Assembly (NCBI RefSeq): GCF_010820665.1
Contig: NZ_JAAIKC010000010.1
Location: 1 to 64,000, forward strand
Source of the DNA: Paenibacillus sp. SYP-B3998
GTDB lineage: Bacteria > Bacillota > Bacilli > Paenibacillales > NBRC-103111
Length of the DNA stretch: 64,000 bases
Reading direction: 5' to 3'
Shown: piece by piece, positions 28,500 through 38,103 of the stretch
How positions within the stretch are numbered: position 1 is the first letter of the stretch
How the letters are laid out: every line of letters starts with the position of its first letter
Program-made: the position numbers and the translations under genes
The notes under the pieces: generated by a model
Told to the model about the DNA's origin: nothing
The model's database searches: none
Seen by the model: the letters and a program-made list of their open reading frames with translations, nothing else

Positions 28500-30053
28500 T
28501 TATTGAATTTTCACTACCTCCGACATGCTTTTAGCTACATCGATTTGCTTCATCCAATCCGCTATCTTTTGAAAATCATGTGAAAGCACACGATCCGCTT
28601 CAACGGCTGGAACAAGATTGCGGCACTGGTCATAGAGCCATTTGGTCCCGAGCCCGAGCAGCTGCGGATCGCGGAAATCAGCCGCTTGAGCCCCGCACAA
28701 CAGCTCAATGGCGAGAACAGCATAAGCATTCTCCACGATTTGCTTCGCTTTCCTTGCTGCAATGGTTCCCATGCTCACATGATCCTCCTGATTCCCCGAA
28801 GACGGAATGGAATCCACGCTTGCAGGATGAGCCAATGACTTATTCTCGGAAACGACTGCCGCGGCTGCATATTGAGCGATCATAAAACCGGACTCCAGAC
28901 CTCCATTTTTCGTTAAGAAAGGCGGAAGGTTCTCATTTAAGTGAGGATTGACTAGTCTTTCTATCCGCCGTTCGGAAATATTGGCCAGTTCTGATGCGCT
29001 GATGGACAGATGATCCATCGGCAGGGCAATCGGCTGCCCGTGAAAATTCCCGCCCGAAATTACCCGTTCCTCATCCACAAAAATTAGCGGATTATCCGTG
29101 GCCGAATTAATTTCAATCTCAAGCTTTTCGGCAATATAAGTCAGCGCATCGCGGCTTGCCCCGTGAACCTGCGGCGCACAGCGCAAGGAATACGCATCCT
29201 GCACCCTTCGTTCCCCCTGGTTTGTCATTAACTTGCTCCCGGAGGTTAACCGTTTTATATTTTCTGCAGATTGACTTTGCCCTTTATGCGGACGAATGAT
29301 ATGGGTTAAAGGATCAAATGCGTCCCGGACACCGAACAGCGTTTCACAAGTCAATGCAACTGTGCAATCGGCCCAGTTCGCCAGATTCATGGCATCCCGG
29401 CAGGCCAAAGTGCCTACAGCCGTCATCACCTGTGTCCCGTTAATAAGAGCCAATCCCTCTTTCGCCTCCAGGGTTACTGGAACAAGCCCGGCAAGATTCA
29501 TGGACTGGCCGCCTGGTAGCCGATTACCAAGATAATAAGCTTCTCCTTCACCGACGAGTACGAGCGCCAAATGAGAAAGCGGAGCCAGATCACCGCTTGC
29601 GCCGAGCGAGCCTTTTTCCGGTATGACAGGCGTCACCCCTTGATTCAGCATACCAACCATCAATTGGACGACCTCCGGACGAATTCCGGAGTAGCCGAGC
29701 GCGAGTGCATTGACGCGCAGAAGTATAATCGCTCTTACAATTTCGATCGAGAACGGCGTACCGATCCCGCAGGCGTGACTTCGAATGAGATTTAACTGAA
29801 GGGTTTTGGCATCTTCGCCAGAAATATAGGTATCGCTAAATTTTCCGAAGCCTGTTGTCAAGCCGTAGACCACTTTTTTCTCGCTCAACAATTTTTCCAC
29901 ATAGGCTCTGCTCTTCGCCATTTTACGAATGCTCTCTTCTTGCAACTCGACCTTGGCGTTGAAGCGCGCAACCTGAACGACCTGCTCGATCGTTAATGCC
30001 CCTCCGCCCACTAATACCACGTTTTGATCTTTCATCTGTTCTGTTATTAACAT
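28500..30053 (-). CDS. hutH: histidine ammonia-lyase
   Basis: The 517-residue lyase converts histidine to trans-urocanate and ammonia. The MIO cofactor tripeptide Ala152-Ser153-Gly154 lies in GSLGASGDLAPLSH; Tyr in VVYGLTTGFG, ITDNP-like NSATDNPL and FHGQPIALPMD are also present. Length matches the family. It is the most upstream hut gene, with its own promoter and HutP-type leader. Confidence 0.96.
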   Translation of the reverse strand: MLITEQMKDQNVVLVGGGALTIEQVVQVARFNAKVELQEESIRKMAKSRAYVEKLLSEKKVVYGLTTGFGKFSDTYISGEDAKTLQLNLIRSHACGIGTPFSIEIVRAIILLRVNALALGYSGIRPEVVQLMVGMLNQGVTPVIPEKGSLGASGDLAPLSHLALVLVGEGEAYYLGNRLPGGQSMNLAGLVPVTLEAKEGLALINGTQVMTAVGTLACRDAMNLANWADCTVALTCETLFGVRDAFDPLTHIIRPHKGQSQSAENIKRLTSGSKLMTNQGERRVQDAYSLRCAPQVHGASRDALTYIAEKLEIEINSATDNPLIFVDEERVISGGNFHGQPIALPMDHLSISASELANISERRIERLVNPHLNENLPPFLTKNGGLESGFMIAQYAAAAVVSENKSLAHPASVDSIPSSGNQEDHVSMGTIAARKAKQIVENAYAVLAIELLCGAQAADFRDPQLLGLGTKWLYDQCRNLVPAVEADRVLSHDFQKIADWMKQIDVAKSMSEVVKIQ

Positions 30054-30160
30054 ATCCGCACCCGCTTTACTAGTAGTATAGGTAGCGGCTTCTAATGGCT
30101 ATACGCTAAAGGCCGATTCTTCTATCATTGAAATCCTTGCCACAAACTCGTTTCTTTCCC

Positions 30161-30240
30161 AAAAAAACAAAAAAGAATGCACTTGGATAAGGAATCGATT
30201 CTTCCCTCATTCAAAGCTGCATTCTATTCACTAATAACTA
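30161..30240 (-). promoter_or_regulatory. HutP-responsive leader terminator upstream of hutH
   Basis: On the minus strand four triplets TAG-TAG-TAG-CAG (complement of 30238-40, 30231-33, 30224-26, 30217-19) are each separated by 4 nt. The last two overlap the 5' arm of the terminator GAATGCA/TGCATTC (30224-30218 with 30181-30175), followed by TTTTTTGTTTTTTT. HutP binding would therefore compete directly with hairpin formation. Confidence 0.82.
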
Positions 30241-30257
30241 TATAGAGCTTAGTAAAT

Positions 30258-30286
30258 ATGTTACACCTTTGAAGGAGCGTAGTCAA
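30258..30286 (-). promoter_or_regulatory. sigma-A-like promoter of hutH
   Basis: Minus strand TTGACT (30286-30281), 17-nt spacer, TAACAT (30263-30258). It lies about 20 nt before the NAG array. Confidence 0.6.
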
Positions 30287-30380
30287 CAACAATTTCAACT
30301 TATTCTATTACAATATTCTGTACCTGCTTCATATTTGGCACAAAAGACTTCATGGAAAAGTACTTATCTCGGACCAGATT

Positions 30381-31005
30381 AAAAAAGAGGCTGTCCCATA
30401 AGTAACAATTATAGACGTGCGGGACAGATCCAATCGTTAGAAATAGCAAATGGTAGTAGGAAAAAGGAGCTAAGCGGCTTGTACGTGCTTAGCTCCTTTG
30501 CTTTTTATGTCTACTGCTGCTTTCTTCAGCAGGTTGTGGGCAAGCGAAAGCCCCCCGACCTCTAAGGCTTTAGTCGATTCAGGAATCTTCACTGCGGAGT
30601 TTTTCACGCGCTTGGGTCTTTAATCGCAAATACTTCATGCTCACTTTGACTTCGCGATTGCCCACAGCTTTCGTGCACTGTGCTTTTAACGGGCATCCTT
30701 CACAACTTGCACTTCGGTAATGACGGTACTCGATTTCGTATCCACTTTCCGTTTTCTCCTTGCTCACTTTGCGGAAATGGATGGTTTGCCTAGCCGCGCA
30801 TGTCCATGTATCTGATTCGGTGTTATAGGTCCAGTTGTCGATTTTGCTGACATCCTTTTGCCAAGTCTTACTCTTTTCACGGTGGTAGGTACTATATTTG
30901 ACGATGCGTTGGCTTCTTCTCTTCACCGCCATATCCCGCATCAGCAATGATCGCGCTCAGCAGCTTGCCCAGTTGCGATTTTACCTTTTCAAATGAATCC
31001 ATTAC
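30381..31005 (-). pseudogene. IS1182-family element, 5'-truncated and frameshifted
   Basis: The 3' end of the element is present, with a terminal repeat at 30387-30403 and a transposase tail (30579-30947) holding the zinc-type cluster CEGCPLKAQC and RAKLR-type end. A second piece in another frame (about 31005-30920) reads DSFEKVKSQLGKLLSAIIADAGYGGEE, a typical DDE-region segment. The two frames join near 30920. The front half is lost where a HINT-domain remnant begins. A strong hairpin at 30465-30505 (AGGAGCTAAG/CTTAGCTCCT) probably terminates it. Confidence 0.8.
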
Positions 31006-31216
31006 GACTTCGGAAGAGCATCCAATTTGGGTGTCCGGGAAGGGCTGGGTAGAAGCCAAGAACATTCGTAAAGGTGATTCTTTAGAAATCAGTAATGGAT
31101 CCACATTACCTGTAGAGCAAATACTCATTACCAAAGAATATGCCAAGCTTTATAACTTTAGAGTTCAGGATTTCCATACTTACTATGTTTCAAATTTACA
31201 ATGTATCAAGATATAA
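31000..31216 (+). pseudogene. HINT-domain fragment of a polymorphic toxin or intein-like protein
   Basis: About 70 residues read TTSEEHPIWVSGKGWVEAKNIRKGDSL, VEQILITKEYAKLYNFRV and DFHTYYVSNLQCI. This is the second half of a pretoxin/HINT autoprocessing domain. The front is replaced by the IS1182 fragment, and the usual VHN end and toxin tip are missing (CIKI then stop). It is a leftover of a large secreted toxin gene. Confidence 0.7.
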
Positions 31217-31593
31217 GAATGAAAAGATGTTCAAATTATTAAAATATACTAGAAAATTTAAATATAGTTGTAGACTGAGAAAATAAAATATTAGACTCAC
31301 AGTTACATCGCTCAACTAAACATTCTTGTTAAGGCTAAGAATTACGGATATTGTATACGCGACAAACTGAGTTCACAACAGTATCCAGTTTTTAGTATTG
31401 GAGTCTATCTGAATACCCAAAGAGGTATAAATTGCAGAAGTGACTGGCAGAATGGCTGATGATTAGGGATTATCTGAATAAAACTACCATATTTTACTAT
31501 GAGAAATTTCTGGTATATGTTACAGTTCTCTATGTAATACAAAATATTACCAATATAAGTACAATTTATCTACGAGGAAAAGAGGAAAGGTAT

Positions 31594-32430
31594 ATGAAAA
31601 AACTATTAAAAAAAGCCTTAATAATTTCTTGTGTTTGTACAACTGTAATACCAGGAGGTACTTTTGTATTTGCGAATAATAACCCAAATTCGCAAAATGT
31701 AAATGTTGAGCAAGAAAAAAGCATTCGGATTCTAACACCTAAAGTTAAAACCGAAACTGCAAAGGTATTTGATTATCAGCAAACAAAAGAAAAAAACACA
31801 AAAAAACACACTTTTAAAGTTACTCCTTCTGCTAATGACACAATCATTGAACTTCCATATGAATCCAATAATGGAATACACTTAAAATTGTATAAAAATA
31901 AAGAGGGTAAAACAGGTAATGCAGGAAATATCTATGATAAGAATGGTAATTCACTTGGAATATTTTCTGTTAACGTTGTTGATAAACAAAATACAGAAAA
32001 TTTAATTACAAGTATCGATGCTAATATGTTGAAACTTACTGTTCAAGGTACTAATAGCACAGAACCATATGAAATCATGTTAACAACTGAAACTACATAT
32101 TATTCAACTTATTTTAATAGTTTTGAATGGATAAATCGAGGTGGAACTTATCCAATATCTTTAAGTTTAAATCATACAAATTATATATATGAAGGATCAA
32201 CTCAGTGGGATGCTGCTATAAGATCCGCAGATGCTTGGAGTAAAGTTGTAGCTGTACATAGTGGAAGTTCAAATTGGAGTAATGCAGGTGGTTTGGAAGA
32301 TCAATTTAGTTGTCATGTTGGAAGTGCTCAATATAAAAACCCTTGGAATATAGAACCATCTAGACCAGATGTAAGTTATGCGGAGACTGTGGCTAACTTA
32401 TGTAACCCTGGATCGGGTTATTGGGACTAA
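31594..32430 (+). CDS. secreted DUF2599-like protein
   Basis: The 278-residue exported protein has a signal peptide (MKKLLKKALIISC...FVFA, about 1-27), a variable middle, and a C-terminal domain with EWINRGGTYPISLSLN, LEDQFSCHVGSAQYK, WNIEPSRPDVSY and CNPG. These match DUF2599, of unknown function. AGAGGAAAGG lies 3-12 nt before ATG 31594, which is preferred over 31459. The 377 bp upstream (31217-31593) hold no gene. AT-rich composition unlike the hut genes suggests separate origin. Confidence 0.72.
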   Translation: MKKLLKKALIISCVCTTVIPGGTFVFANNNPNSQNVNVEQEKSIRILTPKVKTETAKVFDYQQTKEKNTKKHTFKVTPSANDTIIELPYESNNGIHLKLYKNKEGKTGNAGNIYDKNGNSLGIFSVNVVDKQNTENLITSIDANMLKLTVQGTNSTEPYEIMLTTETTYYSTYFNSFEWINRGGTYPISLSLNHTNYIYEGSTQWDAAIRSADAWSKVVAVHSGSSNWSNAGGLEDQFSCHVGSAQYKNPWNIEPSRPDVSYAETVANLCNPGSGYWD

Positions 32431-32686
32431 AAAAATCTGTATGGTGAAATTTAATAGTAAGAATATTAAAGGAGAAAAGCTTCCTAGCTATTTCGACATG
32501 GGTAAAATAGATTGCGATATTATATGGAGTGGTGGGCATGATAGGCTGGTTTGCCGTGCGAAACAATTGTGTTTTAGCCCTTTCGCTTTAAAACATTCCG
32601 ATAGAGGCTCCAAGTTAAATCGCTCTATTAGTAACGAATACCGTAACTTTTCCCGAGAAGTATAGCGAAGGGCTGGAGAAAAATAA

Positions 32687-32989
32687 ATGCATCATAATAT
32701 TGTATTTGATTATTTTAGACCAATTTATATTTTCTTTATTATTATTCTTACTATTTTACTGATAAATACTATTTTTAAGAAAAATAGATTTAAATTAGTT
32801 AACGGATTTGTAATAATAAGTATTTCATTTATTTGTTTACTAGTGTCTATTTATTTGACTTACCTAGCTGGCATTTTAACTGACGAATTATCAGTGGCTG
32901 GTGATCCTTTTTCCTTTTTTATGTTTATTATAATAGTACTAGTGTCTATAATTAATTTTGTTGCTTATTTTTATAAAAAACCTGCATGA
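32687..32989 (+). CDS. small three-helix membrane protein
   Basis: 100 residues with three hydrophobic segments (about 12-30, 40-63, 75-95). GGAGAAAAATAA precedes the ATG. No family recognised. Its position behind the secreted DUF2599 protein would fit an immunity or export partner, but this is speculation. Confidence 0.5.
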   Translation: MHHNIVFDYFRPIYIFFIIILTILLINTIFKKNRFKLVNGFVIISISFICLLVSIYLTYLAGILTDELSVAGDPFSFFMFIIIVLVSIINFVAYFYKKPA

Positions 32990-33080
32990 TTTAAAAGATG
33001 CTTGCGACGAAGCTGTTGTAGAAATTTCAGCAGATTAGAAAGCAGATTACGTCGATTAGTATGTGAACGGACTGACAATT

Positions 33081-33125
33081 TAAACCCTCCCCATTTATTG
33101 GTGAGGGTTTAAAATTTAGTTTTTT
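33081..33125 (+). terminator. terminator after the small membrane protein
   Basis: TAAACCCTC pairs with GAGGGTTTA, followed by AAATTTAGTTTTTTCC. Confidence 0.7.
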
Positions 33126-33279
33126 CCATATGGCGCTAGTCGGGAATGGGAAAGTTCTTGTCATTTAATTTAAAAGTATTAAAGAGGTTACGATTTAGAA
33201 CATTTGTTTCGTTATATATGATTACTTCATGGATAAATAAGTAATGAATAGTTGTATTTCAAAGGAGAAACTGAATCAT

Positions 33280-33372
33280 TAGCCGCTAAGCTAACGGGAC
33301 ACGATAGTTGAAATAGAGTGAGTTCAAACAAAGGGCCATCCCGCAAAGGATGGCCTTAAAACTTGCCATTAC
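33280..33372 (-). repeat. family A repeat in reverse orientation, with a terminator-like stem
   Basis: On the minus strand the segment ends with CTATCGTGTCCCGTTAGCTTAGCGG, matching the family A start. Next to it GGCCATCC (33358-33351 region) pairs with GGATGGCC. The stem probably also terminates the AraC gene at 33452. Confidence 0.45.
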
Positions 33373-33451
33373 AGACATTGAGGAGAACCGTATCGAAGGG
33401 TAGTAGTACGGATCATTCAGCTAACTGGGAACGTTAGTTCATGCTTCTTTC

Positions 33452-34366
33452 CTATTCCGCTTTAATTACAGGCAAGAAGTAATCAAGAATAATTTTCTGA
33501 CCTTTTTCTATTGGTGTACAGTATCTTTCGTATGTGTAGACATCGCACCAATAAAAGTTTTCAATATCAATTTTGTATCCTGTTTTCTCAATTGCTTCGG
33601 AACAAATCAAGTACGCACTATCAATAATATCGTTTAAGTGATCGGCTTCAATCCATACTTTAGCAACCGTGCCAGCAGGTACATGTTCATCATACATATT
33701 TTCTGGAACAGGTGCATCAAGCTCTACAAATTTGCCTATGATATACTGGAAATGATCTCTTCCAACAAATTTACTCATATGCCCAAGTCCGATATAATCA
33801 TCGATATCTTTGCATATCCATTGCTCAATTTCTTGAAATCTATCAAACAAGCCTTCCCTAAAAGCTGTCCCCCAGCACTCTTCTCCTGCCTTTTGAAACG
33901 AAGTTTCCTTCATCATACCGACAACTTTACGAGCGCCAAATTCTACATATTCGATTTTTCTTAGCTCAGCCATAATTCGTTTTCCTCCTACAATCCTAAT
34001 ATTTGTAAAGGAGGTGCGAGGGCATTCATTAAGCTGTACGCTGCCATTTCTAATATGAGTAGGAGAAACCTTGTGGTGTTCATTGAATGCTCTTGTAAAA
34101 GCGGCATGCGAATTGAATCCATATTTCACAGCGATGTCTATTATTTTCTCACTACTAGTTCTAAGCTCATAACCTGCCAACGTCAATCGACGCTTTCTTA
34201 CATATTCACTGATCGTTATCCCTGTAATATATACAAAAATACGCTGAAATAAGGGAGCAGGACAACCTGCAATTTTAGATATAACACTGTAATCAACTTC
34301 ATCTGAGCAAGGTATAATATTTTCTAGGTATTCCACGACACACTCAAAAGTATTTAAGTTATCCAT
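33452..34366 (-). CDS. AraC-family regulator with GyrI-like effector domain
   Basis: The 304-residue protein has an N-terminal AraC helix-turn-helix (about 5-105; IIDIAVKYGFNSHAAFTRAFNEHHKVSPTHIR) followed by a GyrI-like/SOUL-type ligand pocket (about 130-300; VGMMKETSF, VPAGTVAKVWIEAD). Such proteins resemble Rob/TetD-type multidrug responders. GAGGAGGTG precedes the ATG. No obvious target is adjacent. Confidence 0.85.
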   Translation of the reverse strand: MDNLNTFECVVEYLENIIPCSDEVDYSVISKIAGCPAPLFQRIFVYITGITISEYVRKRRLTLAGYELRTSSEKIIDIAVKYGFNSHAAFTRAFNEHHKVSPTHIRNGSVQLNECPRTSFTNIRIVGGKRIMAELRKIEYVEFGARKVVGMMKETSFQKAGEECWGTAFREGLFDRFQEIEQWICKDIDDYIGLGHMSKFVGRDHFQYIIGKFVELDAPVPENMYDEHVPAGTVAKVWIEADHLNDIIDSAYLICSEAIEKTGYKIDIENFYWCDVYTYERYCTPIEKGQKIILDYFLPVIKAE

Positions 34367-34555
34367 TACGCCGCACCTCCTCTCGTATTAAAATTATATG
34401 ACTTTGTTCGCAATATCACTTTACAAGAACTGTACATTTTTTGTAAAGAAAAACGCATTATTATAAAAAAATACTCTATTTATCTAACTTTCTTCGTTCA
34501 ACAACATAATCAGATGAAAATACTGAAATTTAATAATTTATTAGACCATGAGATT

Positions 34556-34645
34556 GTTGAACTATCTTGCCCATTAATTCAACAAAAGGACGTAACCCAA
34601 GCCTTCGATTGGGTTACGTCTTCCTCATTATATTCCATTTCCAAT
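34556..34645 (+). repeat. family A repeat copy 8 with a new perfect stem
   Basis: Starts GAACTATCTTGCCCATTAATTCAAC, then GACGTAACCCAA (34589-34600) pairs with TTGGGTTACGTC (34609-34620). The flanks match family A but the stem sequence is unrelated, so the stem seems to be under selection for pairing only. Confidence 0.5.
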
Positions 34646-34755
34646 TACAAATTAAAGAACGTTCTCAGGTAGCATGTAATGCTTAAAAAGGAGCCCTTGC
34701 TTAATCTAAGCACTAAGAAAATACTTTATTTTTCAGTCTAACACTTTATTTCGCC

Positions 34756-36022
34756 CCGACATTTAAATCACAAGATAAGCAAAATCAACTCATTGAAAAC
34801 ATTACCGTTAATCACATTGTTGTTGGTGTAGACATTGCTCAGAAGGCTCATGTTGCTAGAGCAGTTAACTTCCGTGGAGTCGCTCTCGGTAATCCTTTAG
34901 AATTTAGTAATGACGAAGATGGTTTCAAATCCCTCGACCGTTGGATTCGCAACTTGTTAGCTTCATAATAAGCTATCTCAAATAATCGTTGGTATGGAAC
35001 CGACGGGTCATTACTGGCTCAGCCTTGCTGGTTGGCTCAAAAACAAAGCAATTGAAGCCGTGCTTGTTAATCCTCACCTAGTCAAAAAGAATAAAGAAAA
35101 CCGCGACAATACACGTTCTAAAAGCGATAGAAAAGATGCTTTAGTTATTGCCGACATGGTGAAAAACGGCTACTATTCCCCCGTCCGTTTCCATTCTTCT
35201 GAGTACGAGGAGCTCCGCGTCCTGACGGCTAACCGAGAAACAGTCGTTAAAAGGCTTGTAAGTGCAGTTAATCAGATCCACCGCTGGGTCGACATTGTCT
35301 TCCCTGAACTGAGGCAAGTCTTTAAGATCTTAACTTGCAAAGGTGCATTGTTAACCCTTCGGCTTTTTCCTCTCCCAACTGATCTATGTAAACTAAGTCC
35401 TGACGATGTCAGTAAAGGATGGCAGAAATCCATGAAATGGCATTCAGGTGTGCGTAGAGCCCACCTACTCATCGATCTTGCCAAGCAAACCGTTGGTTCC
35501 AAACAGGCTGCACATGCTTACAAACTCCATCTAGAACAGCTTCTTGAGGAGCATGACTTAGCAACTAAACAGCTGCAAAGGATCGAAAAAGAAGCCAAAG
35601 ACGTTGTTGAACGTATCCCCTATGCAGGCAAACTTCTTGCCATTACAGGTATAAGTGCAATTGCTCTAGCTGGCGTTTTAGGAGAGTCTGGTGATCTACG
35701 AGGTTTTGCACATGGGAACGCACTACTCCGCCATGCAGGTCTTAATTTGACTGAGGCAAGCTCGGGTAAATGGAAGGGACAAATGACGCTCAGTAAACGA
35801 GGCCGTCCACGCCTGCGTCACTTCCTCTATTTAATCACGATGTGCATGGTTATGAGTAATCAAGAATTTAAAGCTTTACACCAATATAATGTCCAAGTAA
35901 AAAAGCTTAAAAAGATGAAATCTATCATGAAGTTATGTGGAAAGTTAGCTCGCCTCTTAGTCGGTATGGCTCGTAGTGATGAAGCCTACAACCCAACTAA
36001 AATCTTTGCATTGACAGCTTAA
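34756..36022 (+). pseudogene. decayed IS110-family transposase
   Basis: The front piece (VVGVDIAQKAHVARAVNFRG, about 34768-34968) runs into TAA. Dropping one T near 34968 rejoins it to LSQIIVGMEPTGHYW and the remaining 342-residue frame (34994-36022), which has the C-terminal AITGISAIALAGVLGESGD and KRGRPRLRHFLYL. No ATG/GTG/TTG with a ribosome binding site opens the front. It differs clearly from the intact copy at 13990-15276, so it is another element. Confidence 0.85.
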
Positions 36023-36108
36023 AATAAACCTTACCCTCACGCAAGTTGGCGTATTCGCAGGATGACATAGAAAGCACGGAGTATCGGGATACGTTAAACA
36101 ACACCACC

Positions 36109-36245
36109 TGTGATGTTTCATAAATAATTATAAAACGGAGCCCGCAAACCCGCGGCGCTCCGTTATTGTTGTTGCAGAATTGATTAGAATTTAAAGTGCG
36201 CCGGGGCGGAATTAGCAGTTTGTTGCAGAATTCGTTAGAAAAATA
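36109..36245 (+). repeat. transposon-like end R1: TGT terminus with three direct repeats
   Basis: TGT (36109-36111), 7 nt, then CATAAATAATTATAAAACGG; further repeats start at 36175 (CAGAATTGATTAGAA) and 36226 (CAGAATTCGTTAGAAAA). The intervals are 56 and 51 nt, identical to those in the copy at 59613. A GGAGC...GCTCC hairpin lies between repeats 1 and 2 in both. The layout resembles TnsB-binding arrays of Tn7-like ends. Confidence 0.65.
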
Positions 36246-36377
36246 TTTTAACCTTTCAGCTGTACATGCATAAATATACATTTATTTCAAACGAGCGGAT
36301 TTGTCGGTGTGGCACCCGCCCAAATTAACAAAACTGAGCACGCCAATTGCGCCGTCTGCGTGAATGTTTTCCCTACT

Positions 36378-37541
36378 CTACAACGTCTCCGTACTGAGCG
36401 TAAATCCTTCGATCACGGCGTCTTCATCGACCTCGATCAAGATACATCGTTTTCCTTGATAATTCACCTGTTTCACGTACTTTAAATCTTGCGGACTGAC
36501 TGAAATCGTGGCGATCTTCGTATCAATCTTAATCGATTTCGAATTGAACTTCGGAAGGACGCTGCTTGCTTTGAGTTCATAGTTTTTGTTGTCGACAACA
36601 GTTTGAAACGCTCGTTCCACCTTTTCCATCGTCACGTTTTCCACGCCGCTCACCGTTAGCATGCGTTCCACATCTTTATAGTCCAACTTCGGAGGTTCCT
36701 CCTCCTCGTTAGTCTCAATGACCCGATGAATTTCCTCGTACACGTGAGCGATCGTTGAAGCGTCGAGCTGATCTCCCGCCACTTCTTTCACGATTTCCTC
36801 AAAAATGGCTCTCTCTTCTTGCGCCGTCACGGTCTTCTCGGCATTCAAAACTTGCTCGATGAAATGCAAATTCGGTTCGTTGGCTTTACCCGTGCAATAC
36901 AGAATGCGATTCATGTCGGAATAGTTGTCCGTCACACTTGGGTAGAAAAAACCTTGCTCCGGCGAGTTCAATTTAATGATCGGATCTACGAAGACATTAT
37001 ACTTGAATTCCCTCTCGACGTAATCAAACATGAGGGTTTTCCGCTGTTGCTCAGTGGAATTCACACTGCACAGAATGAACGGATTCGCGAACATCTCGTC
37101 CTTTTCGCTCTCCTCGGCTTCTTCATTCCTGATCTTGGTCGGCTTAAAATATTGTCCGTGGACGAAAGTAATGACCGTATCCCGTTCATATTTGGTATCC
37201 GCCAACATTTTCTCCACCAACAGGAGCATCAGATCTTGCCATTCTTCCGGATTACCAGTCACTATACCTTGATGGAGAAGCACCTGTGAAGGCGTCTCCG
37301 CTTCCTCCTGAAACTTTAACTCGAACATTTTCTGATCCAATTCGCCGGTCAGCAGTTTTTTGAAATTGACCATATATAGTTCCTGCTTCTCCCTGTCCAA
37401 TAGGGAGAACGGCTGACGCTCGTAATGATAGATCTCGTTGCTTTCCTTCATGATATACACGTTAAGAATGTTGAAAATTTCAAGCATGTCGTAATCCAAC
37501 TTAAGCTGCTTGCGAATATGTGCGAGTTCTTTCTTTATCAT
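36378..37541 (-). CDS. DUF4317-family protein
   Basis: The 387-residue cytoplasmic protein starts MIKKELAHIRKQLK and carries the family features IYHYERQPFSLLD, FVHGQYFKPTK, PEQGFFYPSVTDNYSDMNRILYCTG. DUF4317 is widespread in Firmicutes with no known function. It is the only gene between ends R1 and L1, so it looks like cargo of a 1.77-kb unit. GAAGGACC precedes the ATG. Length is normal and the frame is intact. Confidence 0.75.
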   Translation of the reverse strand: MIKKELAHIRKQLKLDYDMLEIFNILNVYIMKESNEIYHYERQPFSLLDREKQELYMVNFKKLLTGELDQKMFELKFQEEAETPSQVLLHQGIVTGNPEEWQDLMLLLVEKMLADTKYERDTVITFVHGQYFKPTKIRNEEAEESEKDEMFANPFILCSVNSTEQQRKTLMFDYVEREFKYNVFVDPIIKLNSPEQGFFYPSVTDNYSDMNRILYCTGKANEPNLHFIEQVLNAEKTVTAQEERAIFEEIVKEVAGDQLDASTIAHVYEEIHRVIETNEEEEPPKLDYKDVERMLTVSGVENVTMEKVERAFQTVVDNKNYELKASSVLPKFNSKSIKIDTKIATISVSPQDLKYVKQVNYQGKRCILIEVDEDAVIEGFTLSTETL

Positions 37542-37632
37542 GGTCCTTCAGACGCTCCTATGAAGTAAAATGGCCTTACTAGTACTAACGATTGAATTAG
37601 AAAACTTGTAACGGATGATTTGCCATCCTGAG

Positions 37633-37875
37633 TGTTCACATCAAAACAAAAGCCCTTCATGAGAAGGGCTTTCACCGTTACTTCCCTTTATTTCCGTTCC
37701 AAACTTAGAGTGAATAGCACTCCACATGTCTCGTAATTAGTTTAATAACTCTACTTTTGAAGACTTGGATAAACTACTTCCTGTATGTTAATGCATTATT
37801 ATAGATTTCTCAACAATTTTGAGAATCTATCCTCACTAAATCTGAAAATTTTCTCGAAAATTATGACAACACACA
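37633..37875 (-). repeat. transposon-like end L1
   Basis: Read from the outside on the minus strand: TGT (37875-37873), 7 nt, CATAATTTTCGAGAAAA, then CAGATTTAGTGAGG, then AAAATTGTTGAGAAATC (to about 37806). The same three elements with identical spacing recur at 59602-59533. Inside lies a shared TGTTCACAT (37633-37641) and an AAAGCCCTTC/GAAGGGCTTT terminator-like hairpin (37649-37672). Confidence 0.6.
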
Positions 37876-37884
37876 ACAGTCCCG

Positions 37885-38103
37885 TGGATGATAATTTCTT
37901 GCTCTCCGTACTTGCTGATTACGATCTTCTTGCTCTTTCCATTAGGACTGTTAGTCGTTTTTTTGTTCTCTACTTCATATTTTTGGTAGCCTAAATACGT
38001 ATCCATTTCAGCTTCTAAATAGATTCTTCAATGCATTTTGGGCATCTTGAGCCGATACCAACTTATTCTCCTTAATAACTCGCGAAGCTGCTGCTTTGTC
38101 CAT
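37885..38103 (-). pseudogene. IS256-family transposase fragment
   Basis: Two frames read MDKAAASRV, ENKLVSAQDAQNALKNLF, then EAEMDTYLGYQKYEVENKK, NGKSKKIVIS and YGEQEI. This is the N-terminal region of IS256/mutator transposases, with a small deletion around 38010. It stops abruptly about 10 nt from end L1. The catalytic part is absent. Confidence 0.75.

Noticed and set aside
36109..37875. A 5-bp target duplication around the DUF4317 unit.
   Set aside because: Flanks are CCACC and ACAGT, which do not match, so I do not claim a clean recent insertion.
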